Part shown: positions 9,961 through 39,785 of the stretch, piece by piece
How the letters are laid out: every line of letters starts with the position of its first letter
Position numbering within the stretch: position 1 is the first letter of the stretch
From: Enchytraeus crypticus
Lineage: Eukaryota > Annelida > Clitellata > Enchytraeida > Enchytraeidae
Assembly: GCA_905160935.1 (NCBI GenBank)
Contig: CAJHZI010000186.1
Location: 321,001-385,000, forward strand
DNA length: 64,000 nt
Direction: 5' to 3'
Notes under the pieces: model-generated
What the model saw: the letters and a program-made list of their open reading frames with translations, nothing else
Database searches by the model: none
Told to the model about the DNA's origin: nothing
Translations under genes and position numbers: made by a program

Positions 9961-12213
9961 TATTCGAATACTGCCGTTTGACAGGTCCATGGTTTATAGC
10001 TCTACATATTTCTCTTCTCTGCCTTTTTATGTCCACATAGGAATACATTACCGTATGAGATAGCATTTCATATATGTCTCGATCTCCCGTAACTCTCTTC
10101 ACCACCATTCTTCCTTCTATTAAATCTTTTTGTAAACCATCTCCACTTGGTCATATATAATATGGTCATATAATCATATGGACAATATGTGGTACTAGGT
10201 ACGATGTAGCTCTGTGTACAATAGGTGGCGATATGTACTGTTTGCTATTTTATTACTGCTATTATTGTTATGATTACTATTTAAATATTAATACTATTAT
10301 TGTTATTATAGTCATGTATAGTGACTGGGTCACTGAAGAATAGATAAACTATAAATTCAAAGTTTCGTAAAAGGCGACTAAGTGTCAGTTCAATGTATTG
10401 GATACATTAGTTGGAATATTACAATGCCTTTTGTAAAGAGATAAAAAATATTTATATGAATCGCGATAGCAGACTGTGGTTAAGAATGTGTACCTTGGAC
10501 CAACCACTTGACAGAATATTAGAGAGAGAGAGAGAGAGAAAGAAAGAGAGAGAGAGAGATTACTATTACTATTTTTCTTTAGAGGAGATAATTTAATAAT
10601 AAAAATCTGCATATATTTATTGATATTATTATTGTTGTTATTATTATTGTCAGTTTATGTTATTATTATTATTATTATTATTAATTATTATTATTATTAT
10701 TTATTAATTATTATTACTATATTTAATTCATTTCGGCTAAGTTCATTCATTTAACTACTTCGTATTTAATATTAATTTTGCTGTAATGCTTTGGGCTGTA
10801 TTGAATCCTGGTCTAAAGTAGAAGATAAAAAGACTTTTTTAATTATAAAGTTTAAAAAGAAGCATTTAAAATAAATCCTCTGCACTCTAGTGTGCTTTAT
10901 CAATGAAGGTGCATAGGAAGCAGACAGTATCACTCTAGTGCAGATCACTGTCGCTGCCACAAAAATGTTTTTTCACGCTGATTCCCTTTGCATCGCTGGT
11001 TATATTATTATTTTTATTTTTTTTAAATTATTATTATTAATTTTATTATCTATTACTATAATTATATACTATTATTCATCTTCTTTCTTTGCTCCCTAAC
11101 TGGCACATAGACTGAACGTGCTTTTGAGCCCGCACGTTGCTGTAGGTAGACCACGGTTTATTTGTGTCTACAGTTGTCAAATCTTCAGGGTTTGTATGCA
11201 GGACGATTCAAGACGGTTGTTCTCATTCATCAATATTTAATCTGCGAATTCAGATGTACATTTACTGCTCAACTTGTTTCAACCACGTTTTTTGGTGCCG
11301 TTTCTCCGCTGGGGAGGTCGGCCATGCCAGAAGAGTAACAGTGGTATTCGTCTCCCACTCATTCTGTAGACGTGGTTAAACTAGCGCAGTCCTCGTCTTG
11401 GGATTTGTTCCTGGATCAATGGTAGTTGTTGGCATCTGCGCCTGATGTTCTCATTTCGAAGGCGATCTCGAACTGATACTCGCAGTTGAGATAAGGCGTA
11501 GGGAGCGCTTTTGAATGGCTTCGAGTTTGTTTAGGTTCGCCTTAGAATCGTCCACGTTTCGGATCCGTAGAGTAAGAATAAGAACGACAGGATTAACGTC
11601 CGGAATAGGCGAACCTTGATTGGGATAGAAATACTGGTCTGCATCCACAAGACCACCTTAACGCGGCAAATGCCGCGGTAACTTAACCTTTTCGCCTGTA
11701 AATCTCTGCCATGGACGCAACTTTCTCCTTTTCAATCAGTGAGCCCAGGAACTTCTCAACTTGCTCTATTTCGATACCGTTTAGGTGGTGGTTGACCTCC
11801 TATCCATTGTCGACAATACCTTCGTTTTGTCAAAGTTAAATTTAAAAGCACATAAACGGACGACGCAGGTAATTTCGTAGAGCATCATTGACTTCGTCAG
11901 CATCCTCTACTAGCGCACCACTCTCATCTGCGAAAATAGGATCCCTTACTGATGAACCATTTTCGTCGGACACAAAATATCATGAATGCTGCCACTCTGG
12001 GTAGTCTGAGAATGTCAGTAATAATTTATTCAAAGTTCTATTCATTGCGATAAGTAGTAGGTTCTAATCTCAATGATTCTTATATACTCTAGATGTGTGT
12101 ATGTTTTATATTGTTAGGCGAGACAAGCTGTTGAAATGGTGAGGGTCGGTGACAAGCCTATTCAGCTCCCTATCGAGAAGAGCACTCTGAAAACCTGCTA
12201 TCTCCTCCACTGA
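3464..12213 (+). CDS. Caspase (cysteine-aspartate protease), catalytic domain in five exons
   Basis: Caspases are cytosolic cysteine proteases that cleave after Asp in apoptosis and related signalling. Five exons (3464-3688, 4843-5065, 7536-7634, 9765-9874, 12118-12213) join in matching phase (0, 1, 1, 0) to 753 nt, or 250 residues plus stop, the length of a complete p20+p10 domain. Visible landmarks in order are: RGRVIIINNRYF; RDGSEVD with the P1-Asp-binding Arg; catalytic His in MSHGKKNAVYG; catalytic Cys in IIQACQN; an inter-subunit linker; IAMSTVAG (the AYSTxPG position); FSNRYEQFGALF (the SWR...GSWF position); and a C-terminal QLPIEKSTLKTCYL. No prodomain exon is visible, so the gene should extend left of the window. 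Initiator or effector type cannot be decided. Oddities: the active-site pentapeptide has Asn where Gly is usual, and two donors (GTTCGT, GTCTGT) are weak. The exon chain is inferred. Confidence 0.85.
3896..4005 (+). repeat. Dispersed repeat tail, (AAT)n plus GATGATGTCAGGGACGTC block
   Basis: A short AATAATAAT run is followed by a block ending CAAGGATGATGTCAGGGACGTC-like. The same block recurs at about 13905-14013, and in reverse orientation near 29500-29550, so it is a dispersed element end, probably of a LINE or SINE. Confidence 0.6.
4083..4590 (+). repeat. Dispersed repeat, copy with internal insertion
   Basis: The segments around 4130-4195 (GACTAACTTGTTGATTTATGG) and 4525-4590 (AGTACCTTAGACTTGC, then GAGAGAGA) match the 3' part of the element at about 12690-13075. 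The 320 bp in between (about 4195-4520) are absent from that copy and are locally GC-richer, so they look inserted. Confidence 0.5.
4764..4812 (+). mobile_element. LINE 3' terminus fragment next to caspase exon b
   Basis: About 49 bp (ATTGTTTGTATAATCTGTGC, then AACAAATAAACGATA) match the 3' end of the LINE at 19796-22546, positions about 22486-22535. The fragment ends about 30 bp before the exon b acceptor. Confidence 0.6.
4843..5065 (+). CDS. Caspase exon b: catalytic His and Cys
   Basis: The acceptor is TTCCTGCAG before 4843 (phase 0). The exon encodes DLKDVDVLIIILMSHGKKNA with the catalytic His and KPKLFIIQACQN with the catalytic Cys. The donor is placed at GTTCGT (5066) because phase 1 there restores the frame into the next exon; reading on instead meets a stop at 5080. 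QACQN replaces the usual QACxG. Confidence 0.85.
5170..5245. repeat. CT-rich low-complexity tract
   Basis: Imperfect CTCT/CCTT run in the caspase intron. Nothing else is recognised between 5066 and 5400. Confidence 0.8.
5400..5880 (-). repeat. Dispersed repeat with GGACCTGC...CAGTGCACT end
   Basis: A core around 5585-5670 (CATGAAGAGGAAAGCGAAAG, CCATGGACCTGC, GGCAGTGCACTAAGAGAGAG) recurs on the other strand at about 42665-42790 and 9955-10040, and its end recurs near 12690-13075. It is a repeat family; its class is not clear. Short ORFs here are not genes. Confidence 0.55.
5886..5935 (+). mobile_element. SINE 3' part
   Basis: The block TGACATCGCTTTCGAGTGAG-GAAAC...GACGTTAACCTTAGC recurs at about 8975-9025, 23565-23612 and, in reverse, 25070-25125. 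It is the conserved body of a tRNA-derived SINE whose complete copy is at 8892-9028. Confidence 0.7.
5935..6640 (+). mobile_element. LINE remnant, C-terminal RT region
   Basis: Translation gives KASNFLGMEIDEPLSFKSHV and, after frame breaks, LLHKFCSAKLIHNCL then WNEIPTSIRNISPTF, the C-terminal pattern of CR1/Jockey-like reverse transcriptases. Multiple stops show that it is dead. The segment 6641-7535 that follows is intron with no further coding signal I can support. Confidence 0.6.
7536..7634 (+). CDS. Caspase exon c: linker and start of p10
   Basis: The acceptor is CTGTTTACAAG before 7536 and the donor is GTCTGT at 7635. The exon is entered in phase 1 and left in phase 1. It encodes a polar linker (PSTKKNERTPADSLETSD) and then CPDTYIAMSTVAG, which aligns with the DxLxAYSTxPG start of the small subunit. 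LETSD or the preceding PADSLETSD could hold the Asp for interdomain processing; this is a guess. Confidence 0.8.
7842..8040 (+). mobile_element. LINE remnant, RT C-terminal fragment
   Basis: The translation HSKLNYCNVLVYGLP then HLQRVQNSLARVVCRSSR is the well-known C-terminal block of CR1/L2-type LINEs. It is truncated on both sides and abuts the CCGG-rich repeat at 8043. Confidence 0.7.
8043..8855. repeat. Composite repeat bounded by CCGGTTCCGG-rich ends with degenerate minisatellite core
   Basis: The left end (GTACCGGATTCCGGTTCCGG, from 8047) and the right end (about 8795-8850, with CCGGTTCCGGCCGG) are partly inverted copies of each other. Between about 8225 and 8670 there is an imperfect tandem repeat of roughly 60 bp, each unit carrying AACTTAGTTAATGA, AATGATGATGA and GATTGAGCA-like blocks. 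A SINE 3' part (B-box GGTTCAAATCC at 8696-8706) is inserted near the right end. The class of the enclosing element is unknown. Confidence 0.55.
8892..9028 (+). mobile_element. tRNA-derived SINE, fullest copy
   Basis: It contains a pol III B-box (GGTTCAAATCC at 8950-8960) in a tRNA-like context (CCTGGGCTCGCCCG follows) and then the family body ACTGACATCGCTTTCTAGTG through TTAACCTTAGC. It has several relatives in the window. It is not a functional tRNA gene. From 9029 to 9764 I see only intron with no other feature. Confidence 0.7.
9765..9874 (+). CDS. Caspase exon d: p10 core
   Basis: The acceptor is ATATGCAG before 9765 and the donor is ATG|GTAAGA after 9874 (phase 0). The split codon G|GT gives Gly in STVAGEFSNRYEQFG. 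It encodes EFSNRYEQFGALFVRAIVCA and then IAWHSHNKKFCELISM, matching the SxR...GSWFxxAL...L helix of p10. The specificity-pocket Trp residues of typical caspases are replaced (SNR for SWR, GALF for GSWF). Confidence 0.85.
9895..9957. repeat. (CT)n microsatellite
   Basis: Nearly pure CT run at the start of the last caspase intron. Confidence 0.95.
9958..10560 (+). repeat. Two dispersed-repeat fragments and a (GA)n microsatellite
   Basis: 9958-10110 carries GACAGGTCCATGG and TTTTATGTCCACA, matching the repeats at 5585-5670 and 42665-42790. 10317-10510 carries GAAGAATAGATAAACT, AAAGGCGACTAA and GTGTACCTTGGACC, matching the 12690-13075 family. 10518-10560 is (GA)n. Confidence 0.55.
10619..10735. 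repeat. (ATT)n trinucleotide tract
   Basis: Interrupted ATT/TTA repeats within the caspase intron. The remaining stretch 10736-11280 shows no feature I can support. Confidence 0.8.
11290..11965 (-). mobile_element. LINE remnant (RTE-like), antisense in caspase intron
   Basis: Minus-strand translation shows ADESGALVEDADEVNDALRN (degenerate FADD box region), LNGIEIEQVEKFLGSLIEKE and LNKLEAIQKRSLRLI, in the order expected for an RTE-type reverse transcriptase C-terminal half. Frameshifts and stops are present. Confidence 0.65.
12118..12213 (+). CDS. Caspase exon e: C-terminus
   Basis: The acceptor is TATTGTTAG before 12118, entered in phase 0. It encodes ARQAVEMVRVGDKPIQLPIE followed by KSTLKTCYLLH and TGA at 12211-12213. 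The pattern QLPxxxSTLxKxxYL is the terminal strand of caspases (compare K-Q-x-P-x-x-x-S-x-L). Confidence 0.82.
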   Translation, partial: ARQAVEMVRVGDKPIQLPIEKSTLKTCYLLH

Positions 12214-12489
12214 GGTCATGAACCTATCATAGACATGATTCACTGTCGTCATCTTACCTTGAATCCCAGTTTATCTAGGGTCGGGACCATGGACATTGTA
12301 GTTTTTATAGACTAATATTAGACATGGTTCTTCATCATAATCTTTCCTAGACATTGTTGTGCTATCATAGACATTTTCATGCAAGGATACTTATTTGAGA
12401 GGAAGATTATATTATCGTAGCATGTTGCTAATTGATTTTGCTTTCTGTTATAGACCTTTTATACTACGTAGCGGTAACTCTGTTCACAA

Positions 12490-12495
12490 AATAAA
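12490..12495 (+). terminator. Candidate poly(A) signal of the caspase gene
   Basis: AATAAA lies 277 nt after the caspase stop codon, in a plausible 3' UTR. In AT-rich DNA such hexamers are frequent, so support is modest. Confidence 0.4.
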
Positions 12496-12689
12496 CAAAG
12501 CCTAGTGGGAGAGTGGGGAGGGGTGTGTGCTTCTATTGACGGCTGGCAATATTCTATATATTCCCATATATTTATTAGGTATTTCTTCATTTATTAACAG
12601 AATGGTATTTTAAAGAATTACAAAAAATATATATATTTCGATTTTTTGCCAAATGATGATAAATATATGTCTTAATTTACAGTTAATAT

Positions 12690-13075
12690 ATGTCTAGATC
12701 CCCGTGTTGTGCTCGGGTGTGGTTGGACCACTGCAGAATTAGGCAACCGCAAACAATCTGCCGTGTGTACGTAAGAGGCGACTAAAGGCAGGAGCTGAGG
12801 ATGGCAAGAGGGGACCCATCTCACCATGAAATATTCCCCCCAGAATTAAATGGTAATTAATCCACCTAACTGAGGAAGGCAACGGGAAACCTCCTCAGAA
12901 TCCATATTTTTCCCAAGCTATAGGCTACATAAGGTATGGATAAGGCATAGACTTTGTGAAGGGATTAACTTGTTGATCTAAGGAGTGCTCTTATGGAGCG
13001 AGAAAGCAGACTTTGATTATGAATATGTACCTTAAACCTGCCACTTGGCAGTGCACTGAAGAAGAAGAGAAGATA
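12690..13075 (+). repeat. Dispersed repeat family, fullest copy
   Basis: It starts near CCCCGTGTTGTGCTCGGGTG and ends near CACTTGGCAGTGCACTGAAG. Related 5' parts occur at 32705-33000, 35745-36035 and, reversed, 37300-37372; related 3' parts occur at 4083-4590, 10317-10510 and 45185-45230. No coding capacity is seen. It may be a SINE or the non-coding end of a LINE. Confidence 0.6.
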
Positions 13076-13381
13076 TGTCTAGATAGAATATGTAGAGAGG
13101 ATATATTACATTTTAAGGATACGTTACATTGCAGTTGCCTTCCTCAAATCAATCAATTTTATGATGCACAGTGGGGCCGCTCCTACGAATAAAATAATAC
13201 ATAAGGTGATTTTTCAAAGTAAACACCTTTTATAAGAAAAAACATTGAACGTTTATCAGAGTTACCCAAATGCAGATCAGGGAGGGGAGAATCTAAATTG
13301 AATAACTTTGTACGTATATTACATATTACCCTTATGACAATATGACGAACATCAATGAATATAAATTTTAGTATATAGTAT

Positions 13382-14275
13382 AATTTAGTTTTTTTATTTT
13401 GGGTTTTTTAACGCTTAAGTTTCCGTAACAACTATAAAGTGACATCGTGTCTACCTACATGTTATTGCTAAGGTTTTTGGTATAATTTATGTTTAGATTT
13501 ATAAATAGGGTTTATGAGTAACTATAATTTCTTAAAGAAATAGCAATTATCATATACAAATTATGTAATAATATATTAAGATGATATAATAATTGCATTA
13601 TGCAAAAATTAAATTATTTTCTGGTAGGCCTAGTGATGAAAAAATCATAATTTTTTTGGCCGTGTTTTTTTTAATTTGTGTGTTTTTTGCTTTTATTGTT
13701 TTTTGCTTTGTTTTGACGCTTAAGTTTCTGGGACAACTTTAAAGTAACATGGTGCCTACCTACATGTTATTTCTAAAGCTTTTTGGTTTATTTTGTGTTT
13801 AGATTTATAAATAGAGTTTATGAATAAATATAGTTTCTTAAAGGAATAATAATTAGAATTTTCATATATAAAATATGTAAGAATTTATTAAGATGATATA
13901 ATAATAATAAATAATAATAATAAAGGTTTAACGTTCGATTCCTCATACAAGGATGATGTCAGGGGCGTCCCCCATCACATGTCACTACAAATCGATTCAC
14001 CCCAAACGATCTGAATAATTGCATTATGCAACAATTAAAATATTATCTGTTAGGCCTAGTGATGAAAAAACATATTTTTGACTCTGTCTTTTAAAATTGT
14101 TCTTCGTTGTGTTTTTCGTTGTTTGCTTTTGACCCATACGTTTCTGTAACAACTTTAAAGTAGCATAGTGCTTACATGTCATTGCTAAGGTATTTTGGTA
14201 TATTTTAAGTTTAGATTTATAAATAGAGATTATGATTAACTATAGTTTCTGAAAGAAATAATAATTTGTAAATCA
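13382..14275. repeat. Triplicated segment of about 270 bp
   Basis: There are three tandem, diverged copies: about 13382-13650, 13651-14073 and 14074-14275 (the last truncated). Each has ACGCTTAAGTTTCxGxxACAA-like, TACATGTTATTGCTAAGG and TAGATTTATAAATAGxG blocks; the first two end in TAGGCCTAGTGATGAAAAAA. The middle copy is longer because a segment of about 110 bp at 13905-14013 is inserted. Confidence 0.75.
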
Positions 14276-15255
14276 CAAAATCATTTTCCTTGAATAAATA
14301 TTGTATTTATTTGATAGTTTATTGCCAAAATATACCAACAGACATTAACAATAACCTGTAAGCCCTATGCTAATTTAAATGTGGTTCAGAAACTTAAGCC
14401 TATTGAAAAGCAAAAAAATACTAAAAACATCATCGTCATCTTCCCTTGGATTCCAGAATCCTAACCTGAGGGATGATGAAACTGATAAAGAAAACAGAAA
14501 ATTATGGTTGAGAAATTGAGACTGACTGACTGATTACTTTTAGGAATTAGAATCAGGAATCAAGACTCAGGAGTCAGTAACTGAGAAATATTCTATTAGT
14601 AGTACATTTCTCATTTCTATAATGATAATTATAATTAGTTGTTTGCAAAGATACAATATAAATAAAAAAGAAACTCAATTGTTACTTTCAATTTTTTCAG
14701 AAAATTTTTTTTTTTTGGTTTTTTAGTGTTTCTGGTGTTTTTTTAAAAACATTTGTTTTAAAACAAGCTCACATCTCTAGTTATGATTAATTATTTCTCA
14801 AATAATTTTCTCTCACTGCTTAGCTAGCAGGAAATTATGGGGATACCAAATTCATCTTTTTTCCCATGAGTCTCTCTATGAGTGATAATATTTTACAATT
14901 TTATTGTATACATCTTTACTGTGACTAGTGCAAATAGTAGGCTTCTACTTCTCTCGTTGCAACTAACATGATATACAGCGTACTGGGTATTGCTTCAACA
15001 GTTATAAAGTATTGTGTATTTCTTAAAGTATTGTGGATTTGGCTATCAAATATTTTGGATTAAAATATAGGACTTGGCACCACGAGGCCCATATAGCCAG
15101 AAAATATATATAAGCCCGAATTTAAGCTGGACAACAGTAATTAGGGAATCATATAGATCCAACGGAGCTTGAACTGTGGACGCGAAATTTCACAAAATGA
15201 CTGCACTAGCAACTATATATGGAATCTATAAGCAAAGCAAAGGTATAGCCATTTG
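14276..15255. other. AT-rich intergenic DNA, nothing recognised
   Basis: No coding pattern, RNA gene or clear repeat was recognised apart from T-runs near 14700. Confidence 0.4.
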
Positions 15256-15259
15256 ACCA

Positions 15260-16205
15260 TCAACTTTTCGCTGACGACACTTATGCTGTACACTTACTTT
15301 TCCCCCAAACTCCTATCCTGATGCGAAGGCTTGCCTACAGCAATCCTTTCCATCAGTATCGTCCTGGATGTCTGCCAATTTCTTGGCAAGCTTGAATCTC
15401 TCAAACTGGGAGATGGACAAATTGCAGTTCATCCAGAACACCCTCTCATGTGTAGTCTTCCCTCGCTCTAATATCTCTAAACCTGCTTATATCATTTTTT
15501 TCCTAGTGCTGCTGATAATCAATACATTGGGATCATAATCTTAAGATTAATTTGAATAATGTCGAGCTCAACAAAGTTAACTCAATCAAATTCCTAGGTA
15601 TATGGATTGATAATAATCTAAATTTCAAGCAACATATTATATATTTATCTAAAAAATCAATAATCTAAACTATGCTATATGCTCGAAAGCAATTTCTACC
15701 TGCTTACTGTCGTGAAATGATTTTTCATACTCTTATATACTCATATGTTACGTATGGAGTTAAAGTTTATGGTAATGCAACCGAGTCTGCTCTTCATCCA
15801 TTACATGTTTCTATTAATAAAGTCTTGAGGAATCTACAAAATCATAATCGCTTCTACAATGTTAAGCAACTTTATATGAATTATGATATCCTTCCAATTG
15901 CCCTTTTACATAAATTCACAATTGCTAAACTTATATATAAGCATTTACACTTTCCTAATAATTTGTCTACTGCTATTAGTGATCTTTTTACTCATAGTAA
16001 AACCTCGCACACCTACATAACCAGATTATCATTAACTGACCATCTACATGTATACTTACAATCTAACCGTGCATTCTTCTCTTCGACGCTATTCAACCGC
16101 TACAAAATTTGGAATAGTCTACCATACCATATCACATCTAACCAAAACCGTAATAGATTCCAAAAGCTTCTTAAAAATCATCTACATGCTAGTTGGTTAT
16201 CATAA
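15260..16205 (+). mobile_element. LINE remnant(s): RT palm and C-terminal region
   Basis: 15260-15400 reads HQLFADDTYAVHL, the RT catalytic FADD box. After frame breaks 15570-16205 reads SIKFLGIWIDNNLNFKQHI and then an open frame of 177 residues with LIYSYVTYGVKVYGN, LHKFTIAKLIYKHLHF and WNSLPYHIT, the normal CR1/Jockey-like C-terminus. It may be one element with deletions or two. Confidence 0.7.
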
Positions 16206-16313
16206 TTATTCAAGTTTCTCGAGTGTCGATTTGTTATTTAATCTGGTTATTTAATCTGCTTTATTCTTACTAACTTAATTTCTAGTCTGGATCGATATTA
16301 TAGCCTAATTATG

Positions 16314-16655
16314 CTATACTTCTGTGGTGCCGCCGACGCCGGTCGGCGGCCGCTGCGTCGTCACCGCCGTCGGTCGCAACGGCGCCGCTCTGTCGAGAGG
16401 GCCGACGGCCGACGTAAGTAGGCGGGGGGCGTCCGCCTCGGGCGCGAGAAAAGTTTCTCGCTCTGTCAGAGTAACACTCCCTTGATATATCGAAGGAGAG
16501 ACAGGTGCCCTAGTGGCAAATACTGTTACGTAGATTGGTAAGGGATGCCACGATTCCCCACGACTTGGCGGATCATCGTCCACTTGATCGAGTGACTCTG
16601 CACTGTCAGGGGTTGGTGCAGAGTCCTTCTGCCATGCTACGTTAACGTCTTCCAT
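16314..16655 (-). CDS. Unexplained GC-rich ORF, 113 residues
   Basis: This is a complete ATG-to-TAG frame beginning MEDVNVAWQKDSAPTPDS. It is acidic at the N-terminus, Pro/Thr/Ala-rich at the C-terminus (RPTAVTTQRPPTGVGG) and much GC-richer than its surroundings, especially 16325-16440. I recognise no family. It could be an exon of an unseen gene, part of a mobile element, or chance. No partner exon was identified. Confidence 0.25.
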   Translation of the reverse strand: MEDVNVAWQKDSAPTPDSAESLDQVDDDPPSRGESWHPLPIYVTVFATRAPVSPSIYQGSVTLTERETFLAPEADAPRLLTSAVGPLDRAAPLRPTAVTTQRPPTGVGGTTEV

Positions 16656-16829
16656 TAAAGACAATTTCTAATTACCAGATTGACAGTTTTAATTACGTTT
16701 AATAATAGAACAAAGTAATTATGTCAAACACATGCATAAACAATTAAACTCCTACAGTTCTTAGCTACTCGTCCGCGTTATATAAGTAAATCAGTGTCAA
16801 TTACTGAGGCCCATACGCATAGCTAGACG

Positions 16830-17010
16830 ACAGTTAAGCGACTCCGATCTTGCGAGCCAGTTCTTTGCTTCGGTCTATCAGGCGATCGTCTGTATCTCGG
16901 GGACGTAGCACCCGCCGGACCCGCCGCACCCGCCGGAGCTCAGGAACAAATCCTCTGAGGCAGACTGCCGGACACGCCGCACCCATCGGAGCTTGCTGCC
17001 GATTGGGGCT
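16830..17010. other. Second GC-rich patch
   Basis: It contains CGCCGGACCCGCCGCACCCG repeats. On the minus strand the frame reads LRRVRRVRRVLRPRDTDDRL, then IDRSKELARKIGVA and a stop, which resembles a charged protein C-terminus. It may belong with the ORF at 16314-16655, but the order and strand do not give an obvious spliced product. Confidence 0.25.
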
Positions 17011-17159
17011 ATCAATAGCAGATATGATTTATCAATAGAAGATATGATTAACCATGGAAAGGATTAATAATAACCTATGAGGAACCTGTAAATCGGTCTG
17101 GAAGACCGGACACTGGCCGTGACACCGCTATAGAAATTGTTAGAGGTTATTATTAGTTT

Positions 17160-18450
17160 TATTACTATTCCTCTATGCAGTCATCTACTGGGTCCGCTAA
17201 GTTAATTGCTCTAGAGAGACCTAGCATTCCTTCTCCCAGTAAGCTCCAAGCGCTCCTTCCAGCACACTGCTCCTCAGATCTGAAATTCTCTTCCTTCTAC
17301 TTTTGCGCACACCCTCATCTTCTCCGGATCATCCTTTCCTTCTGTATGAACGATTTCATAGACGGTTGAAGGCCAACACGTAAACCTCTATTCACTATAG
17401 TAGGCCTACGTGCCTATCCTCTGACTGAATTCCCGGATTTTGGCTTGCAAAATTTTTAGACCCAACACTCTGCTCTCATAGGATTGGATTTGGTGCCGTA
17501 GTGCTCAATGTTATCATGGACTACAGTAACACTCTAATTATGCACGCTGTTGTTGTTGTAGTTGTTGGCACTCAAACCATGTAAGACTGAGTTCATGCTG
17601 TTTGGAACTCCTCAGCAATTTTCTAAACTTAACGAGGTGTCCCTAGCTCTCACTACCGATATTACAGTTACCCCAGTTTCTTCGGTGAAGAATCTTGGTG
17701 TTGTCCTTGACACCATGCACGTACCTTAATTATATTCCACGAACATGTCCATCACCAAAACATCACAGGCATTATGTTTGTTCCATATTCGTGATTTTCG
17801 TCGATTAAAACCATAATTATATATTTTTCTTAAGACTGCTACTACGATTGGTGCTGCTCTCGTGCAATCCAAACTGGACTGTTGCGCAACTCCTTATTTC
17901 TAAATCTTCCCAGCTGCGAGATTGGTATAGGTTGAAACTAGTTCATTGATCAGAATTCGCTTGCACATGCAGTCTTTCATAGCTCCAAATATACTCCTGG
18001 CAAGGGTTACTTGTCTTGTTTACTAGAAGTGGGCACCCTACCTCCCGGCAGTCGTCTACCAGGTCCTCTAAGTTGGTTACTTTAGAGATACCGAACATTC
18101 CTTCACGTAGCAAACTGTCATAGACGCTCCTTCCAGCATGCTGCCACACAGACTTGAAATATTCTTCCTTCCAGTCTGCGCACCCCCTCAACTATTCTTG
18201 ACCAGTCTTTCCTTCTCTACGAACAGTTTCTTAGGCAGTTGAAAGCTTAATGTGTCTCTTTGATTTTTCATATATCCACCAACTGAAATCCTCCATTCCT
18301 CTAACACCCTTCCTTGGACTGATTACCTGGATTTTGGCTCGCACCGTTTATGGACCCCTCACTCTGTTCATCGGTATTGATTTAGTTCCACAGTGCTCAA
18401 TGTTGTCATGGATAACAGTAGCATTCTAATCGCAGTGTTGTTGTTATCAC
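17160..18450 (+). mobile_element. LINE remnants: two diverged copies of a (TTG)n-tailed end plus RT fragment
   Basis: 17160-17570 and 18040-18450 are diverged copies of one segment, each ending in GTGCTCAATGTTxTCATGGA and a GTTGTTGTT tail. A third end copy lies at 33617-33680. Between them 17560-17940 translates as CKTEFMLFGTPQQFSKLNEV, SSVKNLGVVLD and AALVQSKLDCC, a CR1/L2-type RT C-terminus. A minus-strand ORF of 82 residues at 17943-18191 lies in the second copy and is probably incidental. Confidence 0.6.
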
Positions 18451-18976
18451 CTAAAAACTGGTGATTTACTTTTACACCTATTATCGAATGTTGTCTTTGC
18501 GGAAGTAGATAATATATTTAATAGATATTAATCTATTATTATTTATTTATTTACAGTTTATTTTAATAAATTTGTATTTCGTGCTTCTTCTGATATGAAA
18601 TAATACATTAGAATAGCTCTGTGGATTATTAATTGCCTAAATTGTTTAAATTATTTAAATACATTTTTAACTAATCTGTTTTTATTTCATCTTCGATCTT
18701 TTTATGGCCCACTAACTTTTCTTAAAATTGATTTATGTAGGCGTAATTATAATATTAGTTAGGTGTTTCACATTGAAGATATTTGTGTAGGAATTTATAA
18801 ATTCAGGCATATTTGATATTATAATGTCGTATTTAATAGTAATTCTATTTCTTATGAATAACTTAACATTTAGATTGCAGCTGGAGGTTGTGCCTTTTGA
18901 CTTCTAATAAGTACTTTAAGGTGATTGAATTGGTATTCTGCCCTTAAGTTTGGATAAATGTAGTTCAAAAATTAAC

Positions 18977-39330
<20,354 letters not shown>

Positions 39331-39779
39331 CCATTGCATAGGCTGCATGTCGGTTGTGTAAAATCCCGGTTTTATATTTTAGATTTACTTATGCAACGTC
39401 TCTTTTGATGTATGTGCGAGCTCTTATTTAAACTCTTGAGTGAGTCTGTTGTCGTGCTAGAATTCTCAAAAGTAAAGTGAGAGGTTGTGTGGACTTGATC
39501 CCATCCATTTACATGAGTTTATTTTGTTACATTTTTAGCGTGAGAAAAATGAAGGCGGTGTCGAATCTTTTATCTAAACCCCTGCTTTCCAGAAATGAAA
39601 TTTTAAGACTGGTTTGTCTGTAGATTTGTGTGAATATTATTAGCGTGATTTTGTTGATATGAACTTGCAGAGATTTACTGTTGTTAGCTTGTCTAGTGTA
39701 GTTGAAACTATGTCAGTAATAACACTGTAGCAGCGAGTACTAGTGCTGTTGCTGGACTAAGACACCTTTCCTGAAACTG

Positions 39780-39785
39780 AATAAA
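39780..39785 (+). terminator. Candidate poly(A) signal of the USP gene
   Basis: AATAAA lies 450 nt after the USP stop. Other hexamers follow further on, so the exact end is uncertain. Confidence 0.45.

Noticed and set aside
17943-18191. 82-residue minus-strand ORF
   Set aside because: It lies in a diverged repeated segment whose other copy (17160-17400) has this frame broken. It is more likely repeat sequence than a gene.
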